Source: Vondammii sp040505895 (GTDB taxonomy: Bacteria > Pseudomonadota > Gammaproteobacteria > Chromatiales > Chromatiaceae). From it: DNA of 64,000 bases. This document shows positions 52,950 through 63,600 of the stretch, in pieces. The DNA lies in assembly GCA_040505895.1 (NCBI GenBank), contig JBEVXU010000013.1:1-64000 (forward strand), written 5' to 3'. The position numbers were made by a program, and so were the translations under genes. The notes beneath the pieces are model-generated. The model did not search any database, was not told the origin of the DNA, and saw nothing but the letters and a program-made list of their open reading frames with translations. The stretch's first letter is position 1, and every line of letters starts with the position of its first letter.

Positions 52950-55181
52950 ATGGGGGTTAAGGGAAGTAATTCAGAAGGGGTAGAGGATATTGACCCTTCG
53001 GCAGATATTACAAATGAGAAAGTACCCCAAGAAGAGAGCATAGATACCGGGCTGGCCTGTCTGGTACTGATGGCCCGTTTTCATGGGCTACCTGCCGATG
53101 CCAAACAGATTGAGCGTCAGTTTACAGATGGCACTCCTCTTTCCGGGTTGATGCTGTTACGTGCTGCCAAGCGTCTGGGGCTGAAAGCAAAACAATCCAC
53201 CATCAAGTGGCAGCAACTCGATACAACCCCTCTCCCAGCCATTGCCGAAGATAAAAATGGGCAATATTTTGTCCTTGCTAAAGTCGACAATGACACCATT
53301 CTGATTCAAGATCCGGCGGCAGGCAGACCACAAACCCTCAATAAAGAGACTTTCCTTGAGCGCTGGTCAGGCTCTCTTATCTATTTCACAAAACGCCTGG
53401 GTAACCCGACCACAGGCCGCAATTTTGACTTTACCTGGTTTATCCCCTCGCTGGTCAGGTATCGGCGGCTGTTTGGTGAAGTGCTGCTTGCCTCCTTCTT
53501 TCTACAGCTCTTCGCCTTGGTCACTCCTCTGTTCTTTCAGGTGGTTATCGACAAGGTACTGGTACATCGGGGCTTAACCACCCTGGATGTACTCGCCATT
53601 GGGATGATTATCATCTCAGTTTTTGATGTGGTGATCGGTGGTATGCGTACCTACCTATTTTCACATACCGCCAACAGGGTTGATGTGGAGCTGGGTGCCA
53701 AACTCTACCAGCACCTTACCGCACTTCCACTGGGCTGGTTCAAGGCGCGCCGGGTGGGTGACAGTGTAGCGCGGGTACGTGAACTGGAAACCATCCGTAA
53801 CTTCATCACCGGCTCGGCCCTCACACTGATCATTGATCTGTCATTCACTGTCGTGTTTTTCGTGGTGATGTACTACTACAGCTCCACACTGACCTATATC
53901 GTCCTTGGTACCATCCCCTTCTATATACTACTGTCGGTTTTTGTCACCCCCGTTCTGCGCTCACGGCTTCATGAAAAGTTTAATCGTGGCGCCGAGAACC
54001 AGGCCTTTCTGGTTGAGTCAGTCTCCGCAGCAGAGACTATCAAGGCGATGGCGGTGGAACCGCAGATGCAGCAGCGATGGGAGGCCCAGTTGGCCGCCTA
54101 TATCCGGGCCTCCTTCAAATCAGCCAATCTGGGCAACATCGCCTCCCAAACAGCCAGCCTGATCAACAAGATCACAGTGGTGCTCATCCTCTGGATTGGT
54201 GCGCGCCTTGTAATTAACGGCGAACTCTCTGTGGGTCAACTGGTAGCCTTTAATATGCTGGCCAGCCGGGTCAGTGGCCCCATATTGAAACTGGTGCAAC
54301 TCTGGCAGGATTTTCAGCAGGCCTCCATCTCGGTGCAGCGATTGGGAGATATTCTCAATACCAAGCCCGAACCCCAATACAGCCCCAACCGAGCCTCACT
54401 GCCGGAGCTTAAAGGTCATGTCTCTTTTGAGCATGTCGGCTTCCGTTACCGTCCCGATACCCCCACCGTCTTGAACGACGTCAATCTCACGGTCAATGCC
54501 GGCGATATTGTGGGGATCGTCGGTCGATCCGGTTCAGGTAAAAGTACTATTGCCAAACTGATTCAACGCCTCTATGTCCCGGAGAATGGCCGGGTATTGG
54601 TTGACGGTGTTGATCTGGCTCAGGTTGAGCCCGGCTGGCTGCGCCGCAATGTCGGTGTAGTTCTGCAGGAGAGTATCCTGTTCAACCGTAGTATTCGCGA
54701 TAACATCGCATTGACCGAACCGGGCATGCCGATGGAGCGGGTTATAGCCGCCGCTACGGCATCCGGCGCTCATGAGTTTATTCTCGAAATGGCCGAGGGC
54801 TACGACACCATCGTAGGTGAGCAGGGGTCAACTCTCTCTGGTGGTCAGCGCCAACGCATCGCCATTGCCAGGGCCCTCGCCACCAATCCCAGAATACTTA
54901 TCTTTGACGAAGCCACCAGCGCACTGGACTACGAATCCGAGAGGATCATCCAGCAAAACATGCGCACCATCTGCCGTGGCCGCACGGTAATTCTCATTGC
55001 CCACCGCCTCAGCACCCTGCGTGAGGCCAGTCATATTCTGGTACTGGAGAAGGGTAGGGTGAGCGAGCAGGGCAGTCATGATGAATTGATAGAAAAAGGG
55101 GGACAGTATGCTCACCTTCATGCACTGCAGGTAGGTGGCCCGGTACCGGTGGGAAAGCAGCAGGCCCAGATAACAGGCTGA
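52950..55181 (+). CDS. Type I secretion ABC transporter (HlyB-like, inactive C39-like domain)
   Basis: 743 residues. Residues about 25-150 are a C39-peptidase-like domain in which the catalytic Cys position is Thr (IDTGLACLVLMARFHG), so it recognises rather than cleaves cargo, as in HlyB. Residues about 170-430 form the six-helix membrane domain. The nucleotide-binding domain has Walker A VGRSGSGKSTIAKL, signature LSGGQRQRIAIARAL and Walker B ILIFDEATSALD. It exports RTX proteins across both membranes with HlyD and TolC. It starts the secretion locus whose cargo is the RTX protein at 57642. Confidence 0.95.
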   Translation: MGVKGSNSEGVEDIDPSADITNEKVPQEESIDTGLACLVLMARFHGLPADAKQIERQFTDGTPLSGLMLLRAAKRLGLKAKQSTIKWQQLDTTPLPAIAEDKNGQYFVLAKVDNDTILIQDPAAGRPQTLNKETFLERWSGSLIYFTKRLGNPTTGRNFDFTWFIPSLVRYRRLFGEVLLASFFLQLFALVTPLFFQVVIDKVLVHRGLTTLDVLAIGMIIISVFDVVIGGMRTYLFSHTANRVDVELGAKLYQHLTALPLGWFKARRVGDSVARVRELETIRNFITGSALTLIIDLSFTVVFFVVMYYYSSTLTYIVLGTIPFYILLSVFVTPVLRSRLHEKFNRGAENQAFLVESVSAAETIKAMAVEPQMQQRWEAQLAAYIRASFKSANLGNIASQTASLINKITVVLILWIGARLVINGELSVGQLVAFNMLASRVSGPILKLVQLWQDFQQASISVQRLGDILNTKPEPQYSPNRASLPELKGHVSFEHVGFRYRPDTPTVLNDVNLTVNAGDIVGIVGRSGSGKSTIAKLIQRLYVPENGRVLVDGVDLAQVEPGWLRRNVGVVLQESILFNRSIRDNIALTEPGMPMERVIAAATASGAHEFILEMAEGYDTIVGEQGSTLSGGQRQRIAIARALATNPRILIFDEATSALDYESERIIQQNMRTICRGRTVILIAHRLSTLREASHILVLEKGRVSEQGSHDELIEKGGQYAHLHALQVGGPVPVGKQQAQITG

Positions 55182-55216
55182 GATATTGAAATGGAATTAA
55201 ATGGAGAGCGGGATTT

Positions 55217-56632
55217 GTGAGTGGTGTGACCGATAATCTAAAACGACATGGTGCCGTGTTTATCAATGCATGGCGGCATCGTAACCAGCTCACTGAAACA
55301 AAGCGCTCACGTCAGGAGCTTGAGTTCCTGCCTGCCGCACTTGAAGTACAGCAGACCCCACCATCGCCTATAGGCCGGGTTATCCTCTGGCTTATTATAT
55401 CTTTCGCCGTCATTGCCGTTATCTGGGCCTCGGTGGGAGAGATCGATATCGTTGCCGTAGCCCATGGCAAGATAATCCCCGCCGGTAAAAGCAAGGTGAT
55501 TCAGGCCTATGAGATCGGCAAGGTCACGGCTATCCATATCGAGGAGGGAGAGCGCGTAACAAAGGGTGACCTGCTGATTGAGCTCGACTCCAGCATGACC
55601 AGTGCAGACCATACTCGGCTGACACAGGAACTCTCAATGGAGTTGGCGGTACATGCCAGACTCACCGCATTGGTCAAAGCAGCAGGAACTGGAGAGATTA
55701 CCCCCCCCAGACTGAGTGTTGTTGAGAAGACAAAGGAAGAACATATTCATGAACAGCAGCTCATCCTTCATGCTGAATTGAAAGAACACCAGAGTAAGTT
55801 AAAGACCCACCAGGAGACCATTGCCCAATACCTGGCCAGTGCAGAGACCCTTAAGGAGCAGATCAAGAAAGTGGAATCCATTATTCCACTTATCAACAGA
55901 CGACGGGACTCCGTCAAGAATCTCTTCGACAAAAAACATATATCCGAGACCGAATACCTGAAACTGGAGCAGGAGCGTATCGAGGCGGTGCAGACCCTGG
56001 CCGCACAACAGAGCGAACTCAAGGAGACACAAAAGAGAATCGACCAGGCCCGTTCCCAGTATGAAAGCTACGAGGCAGAGTTCAGCAGCAGGCTACTGCA
56101 ACAGAAAGCGGAGATCCAACGCAAGATAGAAGGTTTGGAACAAGAGCTCATTAAAGCCGTTACACGTCAGGCACTGTTACGCATCACATCACCGGTAAGC
56201 GGACAGGTACAGCAGTTGTCAGTCCACACCATCGGTGCGGTGGTTAAGCCTGCAGAATCCCTGATGATGATTATCCCGGAAACCAGAGGGCTTGAAGTCG
56301 AGGCGTTTATCGAAAACAAAGACATCGGATTTATCCACAAAGCACAACAGGCAGAGATAAAGGTAGATGCCTTTCCCTTCAATAAATACGGCACTATCGA
56401 TGGCAGAATAATCAGCCTTTCAAACGATGCCATAGAGCATGAAAAACTAGGCTGGAGATTTCTGGCAAGAGTGAGCATGGAAAAGAACCAGATGAGTGTT
56501 GAAGGTAAGCAGATCAACCTGACCCCCGGCATGTCTGCATCAGTAGAGATAAAGACTGGAAAACGTAGGGTGATGGAGTTTTTTCTCAGTCCGTTGTTGA
56601 AGGGGATGAAAGAGTCTGTAAGAGAGCGGTGA
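55217..56632 (+). CDS. Type I secretion periplasmic adaptor (HlyD family)
   Basis: 471 residues from a GTG start. A short cytoplasmic N-terminus is followed by one transmembrane helix (VILWLIISFAVIAVIWASVG) and the beta-barrel/lipoyl strand GKIIPAGKSKVIQAYEIGKV. A long coiled-coil hairpin spans about residues 150-330, and the C-terminal lipoyl half ends with IKTGKRRVMEFFLSPL. It bridges the ABC transporter to outer-membrane TolC, which is encoded elsewhere. It follows the transporter gene by 35 bases. Confidence 0.95.
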   Translation: MSGVTDNLKRHGAVFINAWRHRNQLTETKRSRQELEFLPAALEVQQTPPSPIGRVILWLIISFAVIAVIWASVGEIDIVAVAHGKIIPAGKSKVIQAYEIGKVTAIHIEEGERVTKGDLLIELDSSMTSADHTRLTQELSMELAVHARLTALVKAAGTGEITPPRLSVVEKTKEEHIHEQQLILHAELKEHQSKLKTHQETIAQYLASAETLKEQIKKVESIIPLINRRRDSVKNLFDKKHISETEYLKLEQERIEAVQTLAAQQSELKETQKRIDQARSQYESYEAEFSSRLLQQKAEIQRKIEGLEQELIKAVTRQALLRITSPVSGQVQQLSVHTIGAVVKPAESLMMIIPETRGLEVEAFIENKDIGFIHKAQQAEIKVDAFPFNKYGTIDGRIISLSNDAIEHEKLGWRFLARVSMEKNQMSVEGKQINLTPGMSASVEIKTGKRRVMEFFLSPLLKGMKESVRER

Positions 56633-56663
56633 TACGACTATGAAAATAATTACCAACAAAATA

Positions 56664-56797
56664 GGTAACTATTCAGTGGCACCTGTTTATGGGTTACTTT
56701 CGCCAGGGGTCGGAGTCGATTGTGCCAAGATTAGTGGTAATTACCACCTATTTCCGATGCAATCGACTCCGACCCCGTACCCAACTGAATAGTTACC
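56664..56797. mobile_element. MITE-like element, 134 bp, with AAAATA target duplication
   Basis: Perfect 13-bp terminal inverted repeats GGTAACTATTCAG (56664-56676) and CTGAATAGTTACC (56785-56797) are flanked by direct repeat AAAATA (56658-56663 and 56798-56803). Inner inverted arms GGGGTCGGAGTCGATTG and CAATCGACTCCGACCCC make almost the whole element foldable. It has no ORF. It lies in the secretion locus between the HlyD-like gene and the following unknown gene. The GGGGTCGGAGTCGATTG arm resembles ends seen near RAYT-type transposases, but this is from memory. Confidence 0.8.
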
Positions 56798-56879
56798 AAA
56801 ATAGATGATTATGTTTCGACATACCCCCATCTGCCCTAATTATTTTAAACCAAAGAAGTGATAAATACAGGATACATAG

Positions 56880-57626
56880 ATGAAGCTATATATTAGTGAT
56901 CTTTCAATTTACGTACTGGTATTTACCTACCTGCCACTTGTCATATATCTCTTGGTTCGTCTTTTATTCAATAGAAACCTGAGTAAATTTGCAAAGACGG
57001 TATCAATTGCAGTTGCAATACCGATTATCTATGCCATTCCTTTTGGTGATGTCACCCTCAACTCCATGGCAATGGCCAGAGCCTGTCCGCAAGCCGGTCT
57101 GCATGTTTACAAGAAGGTGAAAGTGGATGGCTATCTGGACAGCAGTGCAGTGTCAAGAAACATGGAAAAACATGGCTATCTTTTTATGGAGTCCTATGTG
57201 ATCGGTGGTGGATATGCCCGTCATGACCTTCAAGAAGACGGATCGATAAAAGAAACCTTTATGGATAAGCCAACGGCAGAGTATGAAGTGGTATACAAAA
57301 GCTACTATCGGAAAAGAGATGGCACTTTCCGCATGGTGTATTCACGAGATGAGTCCTCTGTCTATCCATCAGAAGACAACCTCAAAGCGTTGCCAGGAGG
57401 AGAAACGCGTATTGGTGGAATGCATCGCTGGCAAGCGCGTAACCGCATTACAGGCGAAGTGATTGGTGAGTGGATCACCTTTGGGCCACTTCATGGTTGG
57501 CTTGATAGGATATTTCTCAACCGCCTATTTGGAGCAAGTCTTAGTGGGTGTAGTGGGCGTTCAACTTGGCCTGAGTCTGACTATTCAAATTTTAGACACA
57601 TTATATTGCAACCAAAGAAATCATAA
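56880..57626 (+). CDS. Membrane protein of unknown function in the type I secretion locus
   Basis: 248 residues, not recognised. Two transmembrane helices near residues 10-32 (IYVLVFTYLPLVIYLLVRLL) and 40-58 place residues from about 60 on outside the cytoplasm. That region has conserved-looking aromatic motifs (GYARHDLQEDG, YEVVYKSYYRKRDG, WITFGPLHGW) and single Cys residues. It lies between the HlyD-like adaptor and the RTX lipase, 15 bases before the latter, so it could be an accessory or immunity factor for the cargo. No homologue is claimed. Confidence 0.7.
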   Translation: MKLYISDLSIYVLVFTYLPLVIYLLVRLLFNRNLSKFAKTVSIAVAIPIIYAIPFGDVTLNSMAMARACPQAGLHVYKKVKVDGYLDSSAVSRNMEKHGYLFMESYVIGGGYARHDLQEDGSIKETFMDKPTAEYEVVYKSYYRKRDGTFRMVYSRDESSVYPSEDNLKALPGGETRIGGMHRWQARNRITGEVIGEWITFGPLHGWLDRIFLNRLFGASLSGCSGRSTWPESDYSNFRHIILQPKKS

Positions 57627-57641
57627 GTTAGGGAGGACATC

Positions 57642-60600
57642 GTGAATATTCTAGAAACATATTATACTTATGCAAAACTGGCTCAAGCAGCATACATTGA
57701 TTTAAGTCAGGGCGAATTATCTGTGGGTGATGACCCTAAAGATCAAGATGTAATAGTTGATGCTGGCTCTTCAAAAGATCAACAGCGCATGCCTGAATAT
57801 CTTGGTAAGCAGCTTTTCGGTGCAGGACTAAACTCCACCCCAGACTACTGGACCATCCTCTCCCCCTACCACCTCACCAGCCCAAACAGCGGCCACAGCG
57901 ACCCGGACAGCGGTTTTGCCGCCATGCTGCTGGAACACCCAGTTCATGGAAAAGTTCTGTCAATTGCGGGCACTGAACCAGGAAAAGGTAAAGATGAAGG
58001 CTCTCAAACCAAATGGGATTTACTCGATGCGGATGTACATGATATTGGATTTTTAGGTGCCGCATTCAAACAGCTAGTGTCTCTGTATAACTATATTCAG
58101 GTACTAAAAGCACCAAAGGGTAGTACGAACATAAGACGCCTGGAGGTTCATTCAAGAGACTATATTCCGCCTTTTGGAACACCCTATGTAACTGAATTTG
58201 ATATATTGGGAGGCCCTAATCCAATAACGGCGCCACCTACATTCTGGTGGTTGGAAGAGCACCATGATGGGGTACCTTTGGTTTTGGATGAGCCTCTCCT
58301 GGCCCCTGGTGAACAATTGACAGTAACAGGCCACAGTTTGGGTGGTCACCTTGCAGGCATGGCAGTTGCACTCTTTCCAGACTTATTCACTAAAGCATAT
58401 ACCTTTAATGCCCCCGGTTACAACCCACCTTCAAGCCTCCTGGCACAACCGGGTGGAGCCGACGACTTACTTGATCTCTTCAGACAATTTGGTGAGACAC
58501 CCGATGCGGTGTCATCAATCGCAGGTAAGATTGTAACGCTTGAGAGTGAAGATGCCGTTCCCGGAGATGATGGCGATGTGATATCGGGTACTATAACCGG
58601 TCTGCCTTTCAGCCAAGAAACCTATATTACGACAGAGGAAGTGAGTCATGATATCGGCCACTTGATGGATAGTCTGGCGCTTCAATCACTCATGGGAAGG
58701 ATGAGGCCTTTAGATGATCCACTCACTTATCAACAGGCAGGTAAGATACTGGAAGCTGTGACTGCAGATACCGGTATAACCTATGAACTACTATTTGAAA
58801 AACTCTATCTCACAATAGTTGGTAGTGCTACTCGATTGCGAAGGACAGATCCCACCCTGACTGAAGCCGGAGATTTTGATGTCCGAAATGAGTATTACGG
58901 AAAGATTATTGAGCTGGAAAAAATATTGGATGCAAGAACCAGTGCATTAACCATAGAAAGTTTAGTCGATAAAACTGAATCTGAATTGATTAATCTTGCA
59001 TCAACAGATACCGCCTACCGCTACGCCATAAAACACCTCAATCCTTTCGTCATCCTCGGTGATGAAACTATCTACAACCCCCACAAGAACAACGGCACCC
59101 TCGATCTATATGACCCGGTAAACAATCCCAATGGCATGACGCCAGAGTACATTGCAGACCGTACAACAATGCTTGCACTCCATCTGCAAAGGAATATTAC
59201 CGACAGCCAGGTAGCACCCAGTGTGGACTCACCATTCGATACCTGGGATGACAGGGAGAGTGGTACACGTTTCACCACCCATCCTTCGATGGTTGGTGTT
59301 CTTGGTGGGAGTATCGATAAAGCGCTTAACAACCAATATATTTTTGGCTCTGAGGACTCTGATATTTTAAAAGGTGGTTCAAAAGATGACCGCCTCTACG
59401 GCGGTGCCGGCAGCGATATACTTTATGGCAATGGTGGTAATGACTACCTGGAAGGTGGCCAAGGCTTCGACCTCTACCACGCAGGCAACGGTGACACCCT
59501 ATTCGATTCAGATGGGGAAGGTATGGTTTTTCTCGAGAATAGGGTGCTTACGGGTGGTTTTCGCCAAGACGGTGATCCTGTCAATCTATATCGCTCCGAT
59601 GACGGCCTGGTGACCTATCAACTGAACGGAGATACCCTGATGGTTTCCACAGCCACGGAAACCCTCACCATCAAAAACTTTAATAAAGAGAATGCAGACC
59701 TGGGCATCTTCATCGATGATATTACCGTTGCCGGTGGCATTCTGAACCTGAACAATGATGACAACTATGCGCCCGGCCGCTGGGAGAAAGACGGTGAAAT
59801 TATCGCACTGTTTGACGGTTATGATGGTGTGAATGGAATGGGTGGGAACGATACCATCTTCATCGGCTCTCACAGAACAAGTTTCGTTATTCGAGGTGGA
59901 GCTGGCGATGACTCTTTATTTGAGGATGAGCAAAATCCTCAAGGTCTCCCAAATTCACCGGGAAATGGCGCACTAATCTTCGGTGAAGGAGGAAAGGACA
60001 AGATATTTGGTTTCAATCGCTCAAACTTTCTCGATGGTGGTGAACAATCGGACTACATTGATGGTGGCGGAGGTAACGATACACTATTGGGCGGCAGTGG
60101 GGGGGATATCGTTATTGGCGGGGCGGGTAAAGATACGGCTTACGGCGGAGAGGGTCAAGACGAACTGTCTGGTGGGGCGGGAGATGACCGAATATGGGGA
60201 GGAGATAATAACGATGTTATCTATGGCGATCGCAGCAGTGGTTCATTACTAGAGTGGATTGATCGTTCTGTATGGAATGGTCCTGATAATGGCTGGCAAG
60301 AGGGGTACTACATCTACAACTCTGGTGACGGCTTCAGCCATAATATATTGCAATCCGTGATGGATGGAAGTAATTACGTTTACAACGAAGCCCGCGGAGC
60401 GGAAGCGGGTAACGACATTATTTTTGGTGACAGTGGTGATGATTTCATCATTGGTGGCGAGGGGAAGGATTATATCAACGGCGGTATAGGGCGAGACCTT
60501 CTTGAAGGTGAGGAAGGGGAGGACAAGATCTATGGTGGATCGGATGACGACATTATTTACGGTGATATCAACCTTAACACCTATGCTAATGATACTGCTG

Positions 60601-63600
60601 TATTGGCAAGCGGCAACAAAATAGGCGATCAAACCTGGGCAGTCAGCTGGCGGCTTGATATTGCTGGTGCCGGTTATTCCAATATCTATAGTAATGATCC
60701 TGAAGCCCAGATTGTTTCCGTCAGCAACGGCTACGTGAATTTTAATACGGGAGTTACCTTTTTCAATCCATCAAACTGGACGTTACAAGCACGCCACACT
60801 GCCAATGGCCCGGCTGCCGGCGGCAACGACAAGCTCTACGGCGAAGGTGGCTCAGACCAACTCCATGGCGGCATTGGTGACGATATTCTCGATGGTGGTG
60901 ATGGGCGCGATATCGATGTACTAATTGGTGGAAAAGACAACGATAGCTACCATTTCGGACGCGGCTATGGCATTGATATCCTCTGGGACGAACAAGGAGA
61001 TACCGATACCATTAAACTCGGTGAAGGCATCAGTAGCAAAGATGTCGTCTTGGAAAAATCGGGTCATGATCTGCTGATTAAATTGATATACAACGGCAGC
61101 ACAACAGAAGACAAGATTATTGTCAGCGGTTGGTATAACGGCTACCAGGTCGAAACCATCGAATTCAATGACGGCACCACCTGGACAACCACCGATATAG
61201 AACAGCTTTCCAACGCCTTAGCAACCCCAAGCGGTGGCACAGAAGAAAATCCAATCCTCATCATCGGCGGCAATGGCACCGACACCCTGTCGGGTAGCAA
61301 TGAAGCGGACACCATCTACGCTTTCGATGGAGACGACTTGGTAACAGGCGCTGCGGGTGACGACCACCTCACGGGCGGGAGCGGCAATGATGAACTGCAA
61401 GGCAATGATGGAGATGACACACTGCTTGGCGATGCCGGTGAAGATTCACTCTACGGTGGTGCAGGGAATGACTATCTACATGGTGGAGCGAATAGCGACA
61501 AACTTATCGGCGGTGATGGTAATGATACGTACCGTATCGGAAGGGGCGATGGATTTGATTATCTGGATGACTCATCCGGTACAGATACAGTAGAGTTTTT
61601 TGGTGATATTAGTCAAAGCGATATTAAACTCACCACAACCGAAGAAGGTATTGATATTACTCTGAATGATGAATCAAGCCATTTACATATTGATGGTGCA
61701 TCCCTGGACGGCTTACTAGTAATTGAAAATATCCAGTTTGGCGATGGAACTGTATGGGATGCAGATGAAATACGACAGAGACTATCCCATAAAATCGGTA
61801 CAGATGGTGATGACCATATTGATGCCATCAGCCAGAGTGATAATCACCTGGAAGGTTTGGCCGGTAATGATCAGCTTGTCGGCTTAAGCGGCAATGATCT
61901 TCTGGAGGGAGGGGATGGTGAAGACACACTCATCGGTGGTGGAGGTGATGACCGCCTGATTGGAGGTTTAGGCAGTGATAACTACATAGTGGGTGATCAG
62001 GATCAGACAGGTCATGTGATTATTGAAGACAATGGACAACCCGGTGAGTCAAATATCCTAAAGTTTGAACCAGGAATTATTCCCAGTCAGCTGTCTGCCC
62101 AACAAATTAATGATGATTTGTTGATCAGTTGGGGAGTGGTCGATAGCGATACGACCGTCAAAGGTTACTTTCTTGATCCGCAAGCTTGGCAATTTGAATT
62201 GAGCAGTGGAGCATCGCTGGACGTAGATCGTTTAATTAATCCACGGCTTGTCATCAGTGATGCCCTAGTGCTGGAAAATTCCTGGATGGATTTTATGGAG
62301 ATCTCCTATGCCGAACTCGTTGCTAAGGCAGAGGAGCGAAAAACCAGTCGCTATGGTATTGATTCTCCGTTAAATCACAACGTAGAACTGATCTACAATT
62401 CAAATAATTCACAGCAGTCCAACTTCAAGCTGATCCAAACTGAAGAGGGTTGGTATGTACTGACCACGCCGGGGAGTACCTCTACCGGTTTGAGTAGTTG
62501 GGGTTTCGAACGCTCTTACCCTCAAGGTCGTGGCGATGGTGAAGTGAAAGTCACAGACTTTGATTTGAAAACACTGGGGCAATTCACACCCCTCCGTGCT
62601 AGCACCTACAACATGAATTATCACGATGGAGAACTTGTACTATCACCTCGTTTGATTGATACCCCTTATACTTATTCTCAGTACAACACGCAGTACACCA
62701 CGATAACCCGGTTAGCAACCGATATTCTATATGGTGACGAGATAGGCAGTGGTTCAGGACTAATGGTGAGTGTACCTATTGGCCTATCAACCTATAACCT
62801 ACAGCGAATATTCGGTACGGAAGAATCTGATATTGTGGATATTCCTGCATCAGGACCTATATTTCCAGCACCTGCAATGATTGATGGCCATGAAGGTGAC
62901 GATCAACTGATAGGAGATGATGCAGATGACATGATTTACGGCAGTGAAGGTGATGATTATATTGTAGGTGGCTACGGTGATGACCATCTTGCAGGTGGTG
63001 CAGGTAGTGATACTCTTCGTGGCGGCATGGGTAGTGATACCTATTATGCCGGATTTGATCATGCTGGTATTGATCTCATTGAGGATGATGGGCTATTTGT
63101 GAATGCAGTAATCGACTATCTGATCCAATATGGTTTACCTGAAAATATAAAGAGTGAATACCCTGATTTTATTGGAAATGAGGAAGAAGAAGGCGAGGGC
63201 GAGGGCAGCTCGTTTAATCAAGAGATTGTGATGGAATATCTAAAGAATGCCAGTGAAGATGAAATGGCAGGGATTATTTCACAAATGCAGAATGATGGCT
63301 GGGGGTGGGAAGTACCTTCAATGATCAACGATGTCGTAAAAATTAATGCTGATCTTTCTGACACGTCTTTGTCTTGGACGGTAGAAGAGGGGGGCGGCAG
63401 ACTGTTGCTTAATATCAAGCCAAAAGATACTAGTGATCGTGGAATTGTTGTCTCACTGCGCCAGCTTGGTAGAGATGTTCTTGGTTATGGAGTTGAGTTG
63501 TTTGAATTTAATGATGGTGTTATTTCACGCGATGAGCTGATTCAAATGATGCCGACACCTATGCAAGGAGATGAGGGAGATGATCTGCTGCGTGGCGGTG

